From Mycobacterium sp. BK086 (GTDB lineage Bacteria; Actinomycetota; Actinomycetes; Mycobacteriales; Mycobacteriaceae), in contig SNWL01000003.1 of assembly GCA_004362315.1 (NCBI GenBank), forward strand, positions 1,798,001 through 1,862,000: a stretch of DNA of 64,000 nucleotides. The letters are read 5' to 3'. This document shows, piece by piece, positions 36,669 to 46,496 of the stretch. The position numbers were made by a program, and so were the translations under genes. The notes beneath the pieces were generated by a model, which saw only the letters and a list, made by a program, of their open reading frames with translations, was not told where the DNA came from and made no database searches. Positions within the stretch are counted from its first letter, which is position 1, and the number at the start of each line of letters is the position of its first letter.

Positions 36669-38909
36669 ATGTTAGCGGCGATCGCCAGGGTGTCCGTGGC
36701 CGCGCCGCGACGCATCCTGACCGCTGCCGCGCTCCTCATGATCGGCATCGCGGTATTCGGAATTCCGGCGGCGGCCAGTCTCTCCGCCGGCGGATTCATC
36801 GACCCCAGCTCGGAGTCGGCCCGTGCGTCACAGATGCTCGCCGACACCTTCAACCAGGGCGATATGGACCTTGTCGTTCTGGTCGGCTCGCGTAACGGTG
36901 TCACGACCGGAGCTGCACGCGCGGTCGGCACCGACATCGTCCGAGAACTCGCGGCCTCCCCATACGTATCGCAGGTCATCTCACCCTGGGGCCAACCCCC
37001 GGTGCCGGGCGCCCTCACCGGCGACGGAACGTGGGGAATGGTCGTTGCCGCGATCAAGGGCGACGAGAACACCGCCCCCAAGCGCGCACAGGCACTCGCC
37101 GATCGGCTGCCACACAGCACCGATGAGGTCCACGTTCAGGCCGGGGGCTCGGCGTTGACCTATTCCGAGATCGGCAGACAGACCGAAGAAGACCTCATCC
37201 GCATGGAGGCCATCGCGATCCCCCTGAGTTTCGCCGCGCTGGTGTGGGTATTCGGCGGGTTGCTCGCAGCGGCTGTTCCGGTGGCGGTCGGCGGATTCGC
37301 CATTCTCGGCTCACTTGCGGTTCTGCGAGCCATGGCTTTTGTCACCGATGTGTCGATCTTCGCCCTCAACGTGGCGGTGGCATTGGGATTCGCGTTGGCG
37401 GTGGACTACACCCTGCTGATCATCAGCAGATTTCGAGAGGAATTGAGCCACAATCACTCCCGAGAAGAAGCTCTGGTCCGCACCATGACCACCGCGGGCC
37501 GAACGGTTGCGTTCTCGGCGTTGACCGTGGCGCTTTCGTTGGTGGGGATGGCGCTGTTCCCGATGTACTTCCTAAAATCGTTCGCCTACGCCGGCGTGGC
37601 GGTGGTGGCGTTCGCCGCGTTCGCGGCCGTGGCCATAAGCCCCGCCGCTATCGTCCTGGCGGGCGACCGGCTCGACGCGCTCAATGTCAGGCGGGGCCTG
37701 CGAAAGATGCTCGGCCGCGCCGAGCCGCAGACACTCCAGCCGGAACAGACCGCGTGGTATCGGATCGTGAAATTCGTTACGCGGCATGCAATTCCAGTCG
37801 GATTGGTGTTCACCGCGGTCCTGCTGGTGTTGGGGGCGCCGTTCCTCGGAGTCAATTGGGGCAACCCCGACGATCGCGTGCTGCCCGCTTCGTCGTCGGT
37901 GCGCGCTGTGAACGACCGGGTCCGAACGGATTTCGCGATGAATTCCACGACCGCGGTGAAGATCGTGCTGCCCGACACGTCGGGACTGATCAACCGCGAT
38001 CTGGAGAGCTACGCATCTCAACTGTCTCGGGTACCCGACGTGACCTCCGTGTCGGCACCGACGGGCACGTTCGTCGGCGGCAACCTCACCGCGCCACCCT
38101 CAGCACCGGCCGGCACGTCTGGCCACAGCGCCTTTCTGACAGTCGAAACCAGCGCTCCGCTGTACACGCAGGCGTCCGAAACCCAGCTCGACCGACTGCG
38201 TGATGTGCCCCGCCCGGGTAATGCATCCGCACTCTTCACCGGTGCCGCGCAAACGAATCGTGATGGTGTACAGAGCATTACATCTCGCCTGCCGGTCGTA
38301 CTCGCCTTCATCGCCGTCGTCACGGTGATATTGCTCTTCCTGCTCACCGGCAGCGTCACGTTGCCCATCAAAGCGGTGTTGTTGAACATACTTTCGCTCA
38401 CCGCGGCTTTCGGTGCACTGGTGTGGATTTTTCAGGAGGGTCATCTGTGGGCGGCCGGCACGACGTCGACGGGGACGCTGGCCGTCAACATCCCGGTCCT
38501 GATGTTCTGCGTCGCGTTCGGATTGTCGATGGACTACGAGGTGTTCCTGATCTCTCGCATCCGGGAGTTCTGGTTGGCTTCGCCCCGAAGCAGTTTCGAC
38601 AACGACGAGAGCATCGCGCTCGGCATCGAGCGCACCGGGCGGGTGGTGACCGCCGCCGCCCTGTTGATGACGATCTCGTTTGCGGCGCTGGCATTCGCCG
38701 GTGTGTCCTTCATGCGGATGTTCGCCATCGGACTGACCATCGCGATCCTGGCCGATGCGACCGTGGTGCGGATGCTGCTGGTGCCCGCCTTCATGCACGT
38801 GCTGGGCAGGCTGAACTGGTGGGCGCCGGCTCCGCTGGCTCGGTTTCACGAGCGGCTGCTCTCCCCGAAAGCCGCAGCTGAGCGCCCCGCAGAATCGGCG
38901 GCGCGATGA
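36669..38909 (+). CDS. MmpL-type RND transporter
   Basis: A membrane protein of 746 aa of the MMPL family. The layout is standard: a helix at ~14-34, a periplasmic loop (~40-170), a run of helices (about 180-350), a second loop, and five more helices (about 540-715). The Asp-Tyr pairs of the proton relay are seen at LGFALAVDYTLLIISR and FGLSMDYEVFLISR. The promoter is shared with fni and carries the AT-rich repeats. It is therefore part of the carotenoid locus and may export the pigment or a glycolipid. It starts at ATG 36669; the ribosome site is a GGGGGCG run just upstream. Confidence 0.88.
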   Translation: MLAAIARVSVAAPRRILTAAALLMIGIAVFGIPAAASLSAGGFIDPSSESARASQMLADTFNQGDMDLVVLVGSRNGVTTGAARAVGTDIVRELAASPYVSQVISPWGQPPVPGALTGDGTWGMVVAAIKGDENTAPKRAQALADRLPHSTDEVHVQAGGSALTYSEIGRQTEEDLIRMEAIAIPLSFAALVWVFGGLLAAAVPVAVGGFAILGSLAVLRAMAFVTDVSIFALNVAVALGFALAVDYTLLIISRFREELSHNHSREEALVRTMTTAGRTVAFSALTVALSLVGMALFPMYFLKSFAYAGVAVVAFAAFAAVAISPAAIVLAGDRLDALNVRRGLRKMLGRAEPQTLQPEQTAWYRIVKFVTRHAIPVGLVFTAVLLVLGAPFLGVNWGNPDDRVLPASSSVRAVNDRVRTDFAMNSTTAVKIVLPDTSGLINRDLESYASQLSRVPDVTSVSAPTGTFVGGNLTAPPSAPAGTSGHSAFLTVETSAPLYTQASETQLDRLRDVPRPGNASALFTGAAQTNRDGVQSITSRLPVVLAFIAVVTVILLFLLTGSVTLPIKAVLLNILSLTAAFGALVWIFQEGHLWAAGTTSTGTLAVNIPVLMFCVAFGLSMDYEVFLISRIREFWLASPRSSFDNDESIALGIERTGRVVTAAALLMTISFAALAFAGVSFMRMFAIGLTIAILADATVVRMLLVPAFMHVLGRLNWWAPAPLARFHERLLSPKAAAERPAESAAR

Positions 38910-40037
38910 TCACCGGCCGACGGTCAGGCCGACTTTCTGGAATTCCTTGAGATCGCAGTATCCGGCCTTGGCCATCGACCGGCGGAGGCCGCCGACCAGG
39001 TTCAAGGAACCGAACGGGTCATCGGACGGCCCATTGAGCACCCGGTCCAGGGACGGGCGCTCCCCCGCCGCGATCTGCAGCAGTGCGCCGCGGGGCAGTG
39101 ACGGGTGTGCCGCGGCCACCGGCCAGAACCAGCCGTCGCCAAGCGCCTCGGCCGACTCGGCGAGCGGGGTGCCCAGCACCACCGCGTCGGCGCCGCAGGC
39201 GATGGCTTTGGCCAGGTCACCGGAGGTGTGAATGTCACCGTCGGCCAGCACGTGCACGTAACGTCCGCCGGTCTCGTCGAGGTACTCACGCCGAGCGGCG
39301 GCGGCATCGGCGATCGCGGTCGCCATCGGGACGCTGATGCCCAGCACCTCGTCGCTGGTGGTCACCCCGAGGGTGGAGCCGTAGCCGACGATCACGCCGG
39401 CCGCGCCGGTGCGCATCAGGTGCAGCGCGGTGCGGTGATCCAGCACGCCACCGGCGACCACCGGGATGTCCAGTTCGGAGATGAACGTCTTCAGGTTCAA
39501 CGGTTCGCCGTGGGAGTCCACCCGCTCGGCGGAGATGATCGTGCCCTGGATGACCAGCAGGTCGACGCCAGCCTGCACCAGCGCCGGTGTGAGCGCCTGC
39601 GCGTTCTGCGGGCTGACCCGAACGGCGGTGGTGACCCCGGCGTCGCGGATGCGCGCCACCGCGGCCCCCAGCAGCTCGGGGTCCAGCGGCGCGGCGTGCA
39701 GCTGCTGCAGTAGCCGGATCGCGGCCGACGGTTCGGGTTCCTTGTCGGCGGCCTCGATGACTTCGATGATCTTGGCCTGGACGTCGGCGTGCCTGCCGAT
39801 CAGTCCCTCGCCGTTGAGCACGCCGAGCCCGCCGAGGCGGCCCAGTTCGATCGCGAACTCCGGGGACACCAGGGCATCGGTCGGGTGCGCGACGACCGGG
39901 ATCTCGAAGCGGTAGGCGTCGAGTTGCCAGGCCGTGGAGACATCCTGCGACGAACGGGTCCGCCGGGAGGGAACGATGTTGATGTCTTCGAGTTCGTAAG
40001 TGCGGCGGGCAGTTCTGCCCATGCCGATTTCAACCAT
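38910..40037 (-). CDS. guaB3: IMP dehydrogenase family protein GuaB3
   Basis: A protein of 375 aa, the exact length of M. tuberculosis GuaB3 (Rv3410c). It has the barrel of the IMPDH/GMP reductase family (ELEDINIVPSRRTRSSQDVSTAW, HPTDALVSPEF, NLVGGLRRSMAKAGYCDLKEFQ) but no CBS domains. Its reaction in mycobacteria is not firmly established and may be GMP reductase-like. The start MVEIGMG at 40037 is chosen; GTG 40046 is possible. Its genes follow guaB2 in the same direction with 19 bases between them. Confidence 0.93.
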   Translation of the reverse strand: MVEIGMGRTARRTYELEDINIVPSRRTRSSQDVSTAWQLDAYRFEIPVVAHPTDALVSPEFAIELGRLGGLGVLNGEGLIGRHADVQAKIIEVIEAADKEPEPSAAIRLLQQLHAAPLDPELLGAAVARIRDAGVTTAVRVSPQNAQALTPALVQAGVDLLVIQGTIISAERVDSHGEPLNLKTFISELDIPVVAGGVLDHRTALHLMRTGAAGVIVGYGSTLGVTTSDEVLGISVPMATAIADAAAARREYLDETGGRYVHVLADGDIHTSGDLAKAIACGADAVVLGTPLAESAEALGDGWFWPVAAAHPSLPRGALLQIAAGERPSLDRVLNGPSDDPFGSLNLVGGLRRSMAKAGYCDLKEFQKVGLTVGR

Positions 40038-40056
40038 GTCTCGCACGGAGGGACCC

Positions 40057-41673
<1,617 letters not shown>

Positions 41674-41733
41674 CTATCGGCTCGCGATGACGTTCCCTGG
41701 CGCGATACCCGCTGCGTTACGTAGTGTGGACCC

Positions 41734-42138
41734 GTGCGCGACCACCTTCCACCAGGCCTGCCACCAGATCCGTTCGCCGACGACCCTGCCGACCCGTCGG
41801 CTGCGTTGGATGCGTTGGAACCGGGACAGCCGTTGGATCAGCAGGAGCGCGCCGCGGTCGAGGCCGATCTGGCCGACCTCGCGGTCTACGAGGCGCTGCT
41901 GGCGCACCGCGGCATCCGCGGCCTGGTGGTGTGCTGCGACGAATGCCAGCAGGACCACTACCACGACTGGGATATGTTGCGCGCCAACCTTCTTCAGCTG
42001 TTGGTCGACGGCACGGTCCGTCCGCACGAGCCCGCCTACGACCCCGAGCCCGACGCCTACGTCACGTGGGATTACTGCCGTGGGTACGCCGACGCCTCCC
42101 TCAACGAGGCAACGTCGGACTACGACGGCTTCCGCTGA
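41734..42138 (+). CDS. DUF5319 family protein (Rv3412 type)
   Basis: A protein of 134 aa, acidic and conserved in mycobacteria (Rv3412). A VCCDECQQDHYHDWDM segment near residues 68-83 offers two Cys and two His that could bind metal. The N-terminal ~45 residues are proline-rich and disordered. Function unknown. GTG 41734 is used. It is divergent from guaB2 and convergent with rsdA, leaving 12 bases between the ends. Confidence 0.88.
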   Translation: MRDHLPPGLPPDPFADDPADPSAALDALEPGQPLDQQERAAVEADLADLAVYEALLAHRGIRGLVVCCDECQQDHYHDWDMLRANLLQLLVDGTVRPHEPAYDPEPDAYVTWDYCRGYADASLNEATSDYDGFR

Positions 42139-42150
42139 ACGCGGTCTGAC

Positions 42151-43473
42151 TCAGCTCCCGCTGCCCCCGCTGCTGCTGTGACCGCTGCCGGAACTCGGCT
42201 GCTTCGGTAACTGCGGCATCGGCATCATCATCGTGGTGGTGATCACAGCCGCGGGCGGCTGTGTCTTCGGCGCCTGAATGATCGTCGACGGTATCGAGAT
42301 GATCGGCTGCTGCGGCTGCGTCGCACTCGGGATTGACGCAGCCGTCGGAGCCGACGACTGCTGCACGATGGTCGACGTGGTCGCTGCGGCAGCCGGTGAC
42401 TGAGCCGCCTGCTCGCTTGTCGTCGCAGCCGCCGCCGGCGACTGGGCCGCCGCGGACGCACTCGTGGTCGCCCCGCCCAGCGTGGTCGTCGTGGTCGTGG
42501 TCGTCGTGGGCAACGTCGTCGTCGTTGTCGTCGGCGCAACCGTCGTGGTCGTGGTGGGCAACGTCGTCGTGGTGGTCGACGGCACCGACGAGGTGGTCGG
42601 CGGCTGCGTCGTCGTGGTCGGCTCGACGGTCGTCGTGGTCGGCGTCTCGGTGTCTTCCACCTGCGAAGTCGGGGTGTCCGACGGCGACGGGCCGAAGGTT
42701 CCGGTGCCGTCCGGCGTCGTCGAGATCGTGATCGGCGCGCAACCGGCCGACCGGCACGCGGTCGTGGGCGGCACTTCCGGCCCGTCAGTCGGGGTGATCA
42801 CGGCAGGCACCAGCTGGTCGGTAGCCGTCGCAGGCACCGTGTAGGTGATGCCGGGCGGCACAGTGGCCTGCGGGTCCTGCTGCACGACCTTCGCCGACAG
42901 CTCGTTCCACTGCTGGAGGACCTGTTGCTTCAGCGGCGCCGTGTCTTCGACTCCGGCCACGTTGTTGCTGACCTCGACCAGCTTGGCCTGGGCTGCCCGC
43001 CAGTCGCCCTGGTCGACCAACTTCTGCACCTGGGCGAGCTGCGCCTGAGCCGAGGCCAGGGTCACGTCATCCTGGCGGACCTGCTTGGACTCGCCGAACA
43101 ACCACACCCGCAGCCCGTAGAGGGCGTCACCGGGGCCGGCACCGGCCACGACAGCTCCGAAACCGCCCAGCGCCAGCACACCGGCAGCCGCGGCGCCCAC
43201 GATGCTCAGGCCACGCCGGCTCCGGCCACTGCTCTGCTTCTCGGCCAGGCCGGCGCGCAGGGCGGTGACGGCGTCACGCTCGGTGATCAGTCCGGTGGCC
43301 GGCGGCCAGCGCATCTCATCGCGCCACCCGCCGAGCAGCTCGGCCAGCATCGCGTCGCCCTGGTCCTGCGGGGTGGCCTGCTGGCCGGCGGCCAGCGCGT
43401 CGATGAAGCGGTCGCTGCTGACGATGGCGTCCAGCGAGGGATCGTCGCCACGGTTGCGTCCGAAGTCAGGCAT
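42151..43473 (-). CDS. rsdA: Anti-sigma-D factor RsdA
   Basis: A protein of 440 aa, equal to Rv3413c. The N-terminal cytosolic part (1-~85) binds SigD by known homology, a membrane helix lies at ~89-111, and residues ~112-215 form a helical extracellular segment. Residues ~270-440 are a low-complexity Thr/Pro/Ser/Ala region with runs of Thr (for example TTTTTTTTTL) that looks cell-wall-exposed. In M. tuberculosis RsdA is degraded to release SigD. ATG 43473 follows; the gene overlaps sigD by eight bases. The Thr-rich region makes the GT-rich antisense DNA repetitive. Confidence 0.92.
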   Translation of the reverse strand: MPDFGRNRGDDPSLDAIVSSDRFIDALAAGQQATPQDQGDAMLAELLGGWRDEMRWPPATGLITERDAVTALRAGLAEKQSSGRSRRGLSIVGAAAAGVLALGGFGAVVAGAGPGDALYGLRVWLFGESKQVRQDDVTLASAQAQLAQVQKLVDQGDWRAAQAKLVEVSNNVAGVEDTAPLKQQVLQQWNELSAKVVQQDPQATVPPGITYTVPATATDQLVPAVITPTDGPEVPPTTACRSAGCAPITISTTPDGTGTFGPSPSDTPTSQVEDTETPTTTTVEPTTTTQPPTTSSVPSTTTTTLPTTTTTVAPTTTTTTLPTTTTTTTTTLGGATTSASAAAQSPAAAATTSEQAAQSPAAAATTSTIVQQSSAPTAASIPSATQPQQPIISIPSTIIQAPKTQPPAAVITTTMMMPMPQLPKQPSSGSGHSSSGGSGS

Positions 43474-44044
43474 AGCCGTGACCTCCCGCCGTGATCTCGC
43501 CCTTGAGCTTGGCCAGGGCCCGGTGCTGGGCAACGCGCACCGCGCCAGGCGTACTGCCGACCGCCTCGGCGGTCTCCTCCGCGGACATCCCGACCACGAT
43601 GCGCAGAATCAGGATCTCGCGCTGCTTTTCGGGCAGGACCTCCAACAACTTGTTCATCCGCGCGGCGGAGTCAGACTGAACCGCCAGTGCCTCAGGACCC
43701 GCCTCCAGCGAGTACCGCTCCGGCACCACATCAGTGGGGTCGGATCGGTTCCGGCCGGCGGCGCGATGTGCGTCGGCGACCTTGTGGGCAGCGATGCCGT
43801 ACACGAAGGCCAGGAAGGGGCGACCCTGATCCTGGTAGCGCGGCAGCGCCTGGATGGCGGCCAAGCAAACCTCCTGTGCGACGTCGTCGGCAGAGAGGCC
43901 AACCCGCTCCGTGGAACCCAGGCGAGCCCGGACATAACGGACCACGATGGGGCGGATGGTCTCTACAACTTCACGGAGGGCATCACGGCTGCCGGCCACC
44001 GCTTCAGCAACGGCCGCGTCGAGACGATCTCCTGGAACTGTCAT
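43466..44044 (-). CDS. sigD: ECF sigma factor SigD
   Basis: A sigma-70 family protein of 192 aa, equal to Rv3414c. The sigma-2 region (about 45-105, with GLSADDVAQEVCLAAIQALPRYQ) and the sigma-4 region (about 130-185, VLPEKQREILILRIVVGMSAEETAEAVGSTPGAVRVAQHRALAKLK) are complete. It is co-transcribed with, and inhibited by, rsdA. ATG 44044 with GGAGATAT upstream is preferred over TTG 44062. Confidence 0.94.
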   Translation of the reverse strand: MTVPGDRLDAAVAEAVAGSRDALREVVETIRPIVVRYVRARLGSTERVGLSADDVAQEVCLAAIQALPRYQDQGRPFLAFVYGIAAHKVADAHRAAGRNRSDPTDVVPERYSLEAGPEALAVQSDSAARMNKLLEVLPEKQREILILRIVVGMSAEETAEAVGSTPGAVRVAQHRALAKLKGEITAGGHGYA

Positions 44045-44132
44045 CGACGGCGATATCTCCAACGTTACGAACGGGACGCTTCCCGGCAGCCACTGCGACT
44101 AGACAATATCGGCCCGAACTGGGTATCGGGCG

Positions 44133-44942
44133 TTAGCCGCGGCTCCATCGCCCGCCGCGCCGTGTGATAACGCCTGCACAGTCGTCCCGGATGGCCGAGA
44201 CCTGCTGTGACGTAAGTGTTGCGCTATCGATATCGGCCAGCAGACACGCCAGGGCCCATCGCAGTGGAATCAGGCCGAAGGTGTCCGTGTCGCTCAGCGC
44301 GGCGTCGGCGACCTCCCGAGCGAGCTCGATGGAGCCCGCACAGCACAGTGCGGCCGCGAGCACCACGTCACTCTTGACGCGGTGACGCCGCAACGCCGGA
44401 AGCGCCTTCTCGGCAACCGCGACGCCGCGGCGCGCATGAGTCACGGCGTCCTCACCACGGCCGCCGGCCATCGCCAGTTCGGCGCTGACCCACGCCGACC
44501 GGATCACCTGCCGGGTGGGCGGCTCGGCGCGGTTCATCATCTCGTCGGCGCGCTCGAGGAGTCGCGCCGATACCGCGAGCCGGCCCACCCCCAAAGCGTC
44601 CGCCGCCAGCCCGACAAGGGCGTCGACAGCGGCTTCCAGGGCCATCGGGTCGTCGGCGGCACCTTGCGCCAGCGCCAGGGCACGGCCATCCCAGCCTGCG
44701 GCAACCCGGTGGCCGCCGAGCTGGCGCAGCAACGAGGCTTCGGTGCTCAACGAAAGCGACGCCAGCGCGCCCTTGGGTTGGCGACGGCGCAGGGCCGCGA
44801 GGTCGGTGCGGGCGCTGCTGTAGCGGCCCTGGCCTGCGGCGGCGACCGCGCGCAGCCATAATTGGCCGGGCGTGTTCGCGGCGGGCAGCGGCCAGCAGCC
44901 CGGGTTGTCGCCGAAGGCGGCGGCCAGTGCGGTGGAGTTCAT
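44133..44942 (-). CDS. Rv3415c-like hypothetical protein (helical repeat)
   Basis: A protein of 269 aa, conserved in mycobacteria as Rv3415c. It is nearly all alpha-helical with alternating Ala/Arg/Leu, like a TPR-type scaffold, and has no catalytic motif I can name. It precedes sigD on the same strand with an 88-base gap. ATG 44942 gives the start MNSTALAAAFG; GTG 44954 is possible. It might act with SigD or WhiB3, but there is no direct evidence. Confidence 0.85.
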   Translation of the reverse strand: MNSTALAAAFGDNPGCWPLPAANTPGQLWLRAVAAAGQGRYSSARTDLAALRRRQPKGALASLSLSTEASLLRQLGGHRVAAGWDGRALALAQGAADDPMALEAAVDALVGLAADALGVGRLAVSARLLERADEMMNRAEPPTRQVIRSAWVSAELAMAGGRGEDAVTHARRGVAVAEKALPALRRHRVKSDVVLAAALCCAGSIELAREVADAALSDTDTFGLIPLRWALACLLADIDSATLTSQQVSAIRDDCAGVITRRGGRWSRG

Positions 44943-45320
44943 CTGATCCGGCACGCTATCAACCGGCCGCAGGCCCGAAGTCAGTTAACAGTTCGTGGTC
45001 GTGGTGTTACAGCCATGTTTACTACCTATTGAGCGCTAGGAAATCGGGCGCCGATGCCGCAGTGGCCATCCTGCGCAAATCACGAAATCATCACGATCGA
45101 CCCGGGTCAGATAGCACGTGGCCCGGCGACGGTGGGTCGCAATGATGAACGTGATGTAAATTCTCGAGCTGCGATTATGTGATTGCGCACATAAGTCGAC
45201 TATTGACGCGCTTTGCGCGACCCCCCTAACTTTGTGAGCACGAGTAGTCATTGGCGACAGTGCTCAGATCGGTTCCACAACTCACGCACATGAAAGATGT
45301 GCGGAGAGAGGGGTTTTCCA
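44943..45320. other. Divergent intergenic region upstream of whiB3
   Basis: A 378-base gene-free region between the Rv3415c-like gene and whiB3. It is AT-richer than its surroundings and contains no open frame with family features. whiB3 promoters and operators should lie in the 3' part. I could not assign a specific binding site. Confidence 0.6.
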
Positions 45321-45611
45321 ATGCCACAGCCGCAGCAGCTACCCGGCCCGAACGCCGACATCTGGGATTGGCAGATGCAAGGCCTTTGCCGAGGTGTCGA
45401 TTCGTCGATGTTCTTCCATCCCGATGGAGAGCGTGGCCGCGCCCGCGCCCAGCGTGAGATGCGCGCCAAGGAAATGTGCCGGAGTTGCCCGGTGATCGCT
45501 CATTGCCGTTCGCATGCATTGGCCGTCGGAGAGCCTTACGGCATCTGGGGCGGATTGAGCGAATCGGAGCGCGAGTTGTTGCTCAAGCGCGGAATTCGCC
45601 GTACCGCCTGA
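45321..45611 (+). CDS. whiB3: Iron-sulfur redox-sensing regulator WhiB3
   Basis: A protein of 96 aa with the WhiB cysteines C23, C53, C56 and C62 (C-x29-C-x2-C-x5-C), the [4Fe-4S] ligands. A GIWGGLS turn lies at 74-80 and a basic C-terminal helix (LLLKRGIRR) binds DNA. It is nearly identical to M. tuberculosis WhiB3 at its start (PQPxQLPGPNADIW), which controls lipid metabolism and redox balance and binds SigA. ATG 45321 is used because the family begins MPQPQ; a frame upstream begins elsewhere. A strong terminator follows. Confidence 0.96.
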   Translation: MPQPQQLPGPNADIWDWQMQGLCRGVDSSMFFHPDGERGRARAQREMRAKEMCRSCPVIAHCRSHALAVGEPYGIWGGLSESERELLLKRGIRRTA

Positions 45612-45626
45612 CTCTCAGCAAACATC

Positions 45627-45663
45627 AAAAGAGGCCCATCCCGTTGTGGGGTGGGCCTCTTTT
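45627..45663. terminator. Strong bidirectional terminator after whiB3
   Basis: AAAAGAGGCCCATCCC (45627-45642) pairs with GGGGTGGGCCTCTTTT (45648-45663) through a five-base loop: a 16-pair stem with one G-U pair and flanking A/T tracts. It can end whiB3 and the facing reductase gene. Confidence 0.92.
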
Positions 45664-45685
45664 GGTCGTCAGAAGGGCGACCGCG

Positions 45686-46435
45686 TCATCGCGCGCCGGC
45701 CGCCAGCCATTGTTCGAACGTCGTCGGGGCGAGGCGGGCGCCGTCGCCAGGAAGCAACACATTGCCCGCGAATTCGACGCCCTGCGGACCCTCCCACGTC
45801 GGCACCAGCTTCACCGACCTGCCTTGCACGGCGTGCGTCCGCCGGGCCATATCGACCAGATCCTGGGTCTCCGGACCGGCCACGTCGACATACCTTCCCT
45901 GCGGCGGACCGACCGCGATTTCGGCGAGAACGTCGGCGATATCGTCCGGTGCGATCGGTTGCAGGAGCAGAGGTGGAACGAGCGCGACGCCGTCCTGTTC
46001 GGTCCAGCCGACGACCATGGCCGGGTAGTCATGGAACTGCGTGGCCGGGACGATCGTCCACGGCACCGAGCCCGCCTCGGTCAGGCGTTCCTGCGCGACT
46101 TTACCCAGGTGGTGCGCGGTTCTGGCGTCTTGCCGGTGGATGCCGACGATCGACAGCAGCACATGATGACGCACGCCGGCCCGTTGTTCGGCTTCGAGCA
46201 GGTTTGTCGTCGTCGTTGCGAAATACTCACGGGTCTCGTCGGCGCCCATCGGCGCCACGCTGATCGCGTCGACCACCGCGTCCACGCCAGCCAGTGCTGC
46301 ATCCAGCCCATCGCCGCTGATCAGGTCGACGCCCAACGAGCGGCTGATGCGCACGACGTCGTGCCCGTCACGTTCAAGGGCGGCGGCGGTGCGGGCACCG
46401 ATGTTGCCGGTTGCGCCGGCTACCGCGATTCGCAT
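45686..46435 (-). CDS. NAD(P)-binding NmrA-like reductase
   Basis: A protein of 249 aa of the atypical SDR/NmrA type. The glycine motif VAGATGNIGARTAAAL is at the N-terminus. DAVVDAISVAPM and SIVGI, which replace the usual catalytic Tyr-Lys region (HHLGKVAQERL has the Lys), suggest a reductase or a regulatory protein. The C-terminal half has a PIAPDDIADVLAE motif typical of NmrA proteins. It faces whiB3 across the terminator. Function not known. Confidence 0.82.
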   Translation of the reverse strand: MRIAVAGATGNIGARTAAALERDGHDVVRISRSLGVDLISGDGLDAALAGVDAVVDAISVAPMGADETREYFATTTTNLLEAEQRAGVRHHVLLSIVGIHRQDARTAHHLGKVAQERLTEAGSVPWTIVPATQFHDYPAMVVGWTEQDGVALVPPLLLQPIAPDDIADVLAEIAVGPPQGRYVDVAGPETQDLVDMARRTHAVQGRSVKLVPTWEGPQGVEFAGNVLLPGDGARLAPTTFEQWLAAGAR

Positions 46436-46496
46436 GGGTTACCTCCGAAGATCGTTGTGGGTATCTGATCCACCCAACGCCGACGCGACGACGTTC

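Noticed and set aside
38100..38849. A 249-codon - strand frame opposite the end of mmpL
   Set aside because: His/Arg-rich composition typical of an antisense shadow; mmpL membrane helices are unambiguous on the other strand.
42464..42844. GT-rich repetitive + strand stretch that looks like a Val-rich repeat protein or tandem DNA repeat
   Set aside because: It is the antisense of the Thr-rich tail of RsdA. The repetition comes from ACC/ACG codons, not from a CRISPR or a separate gene.
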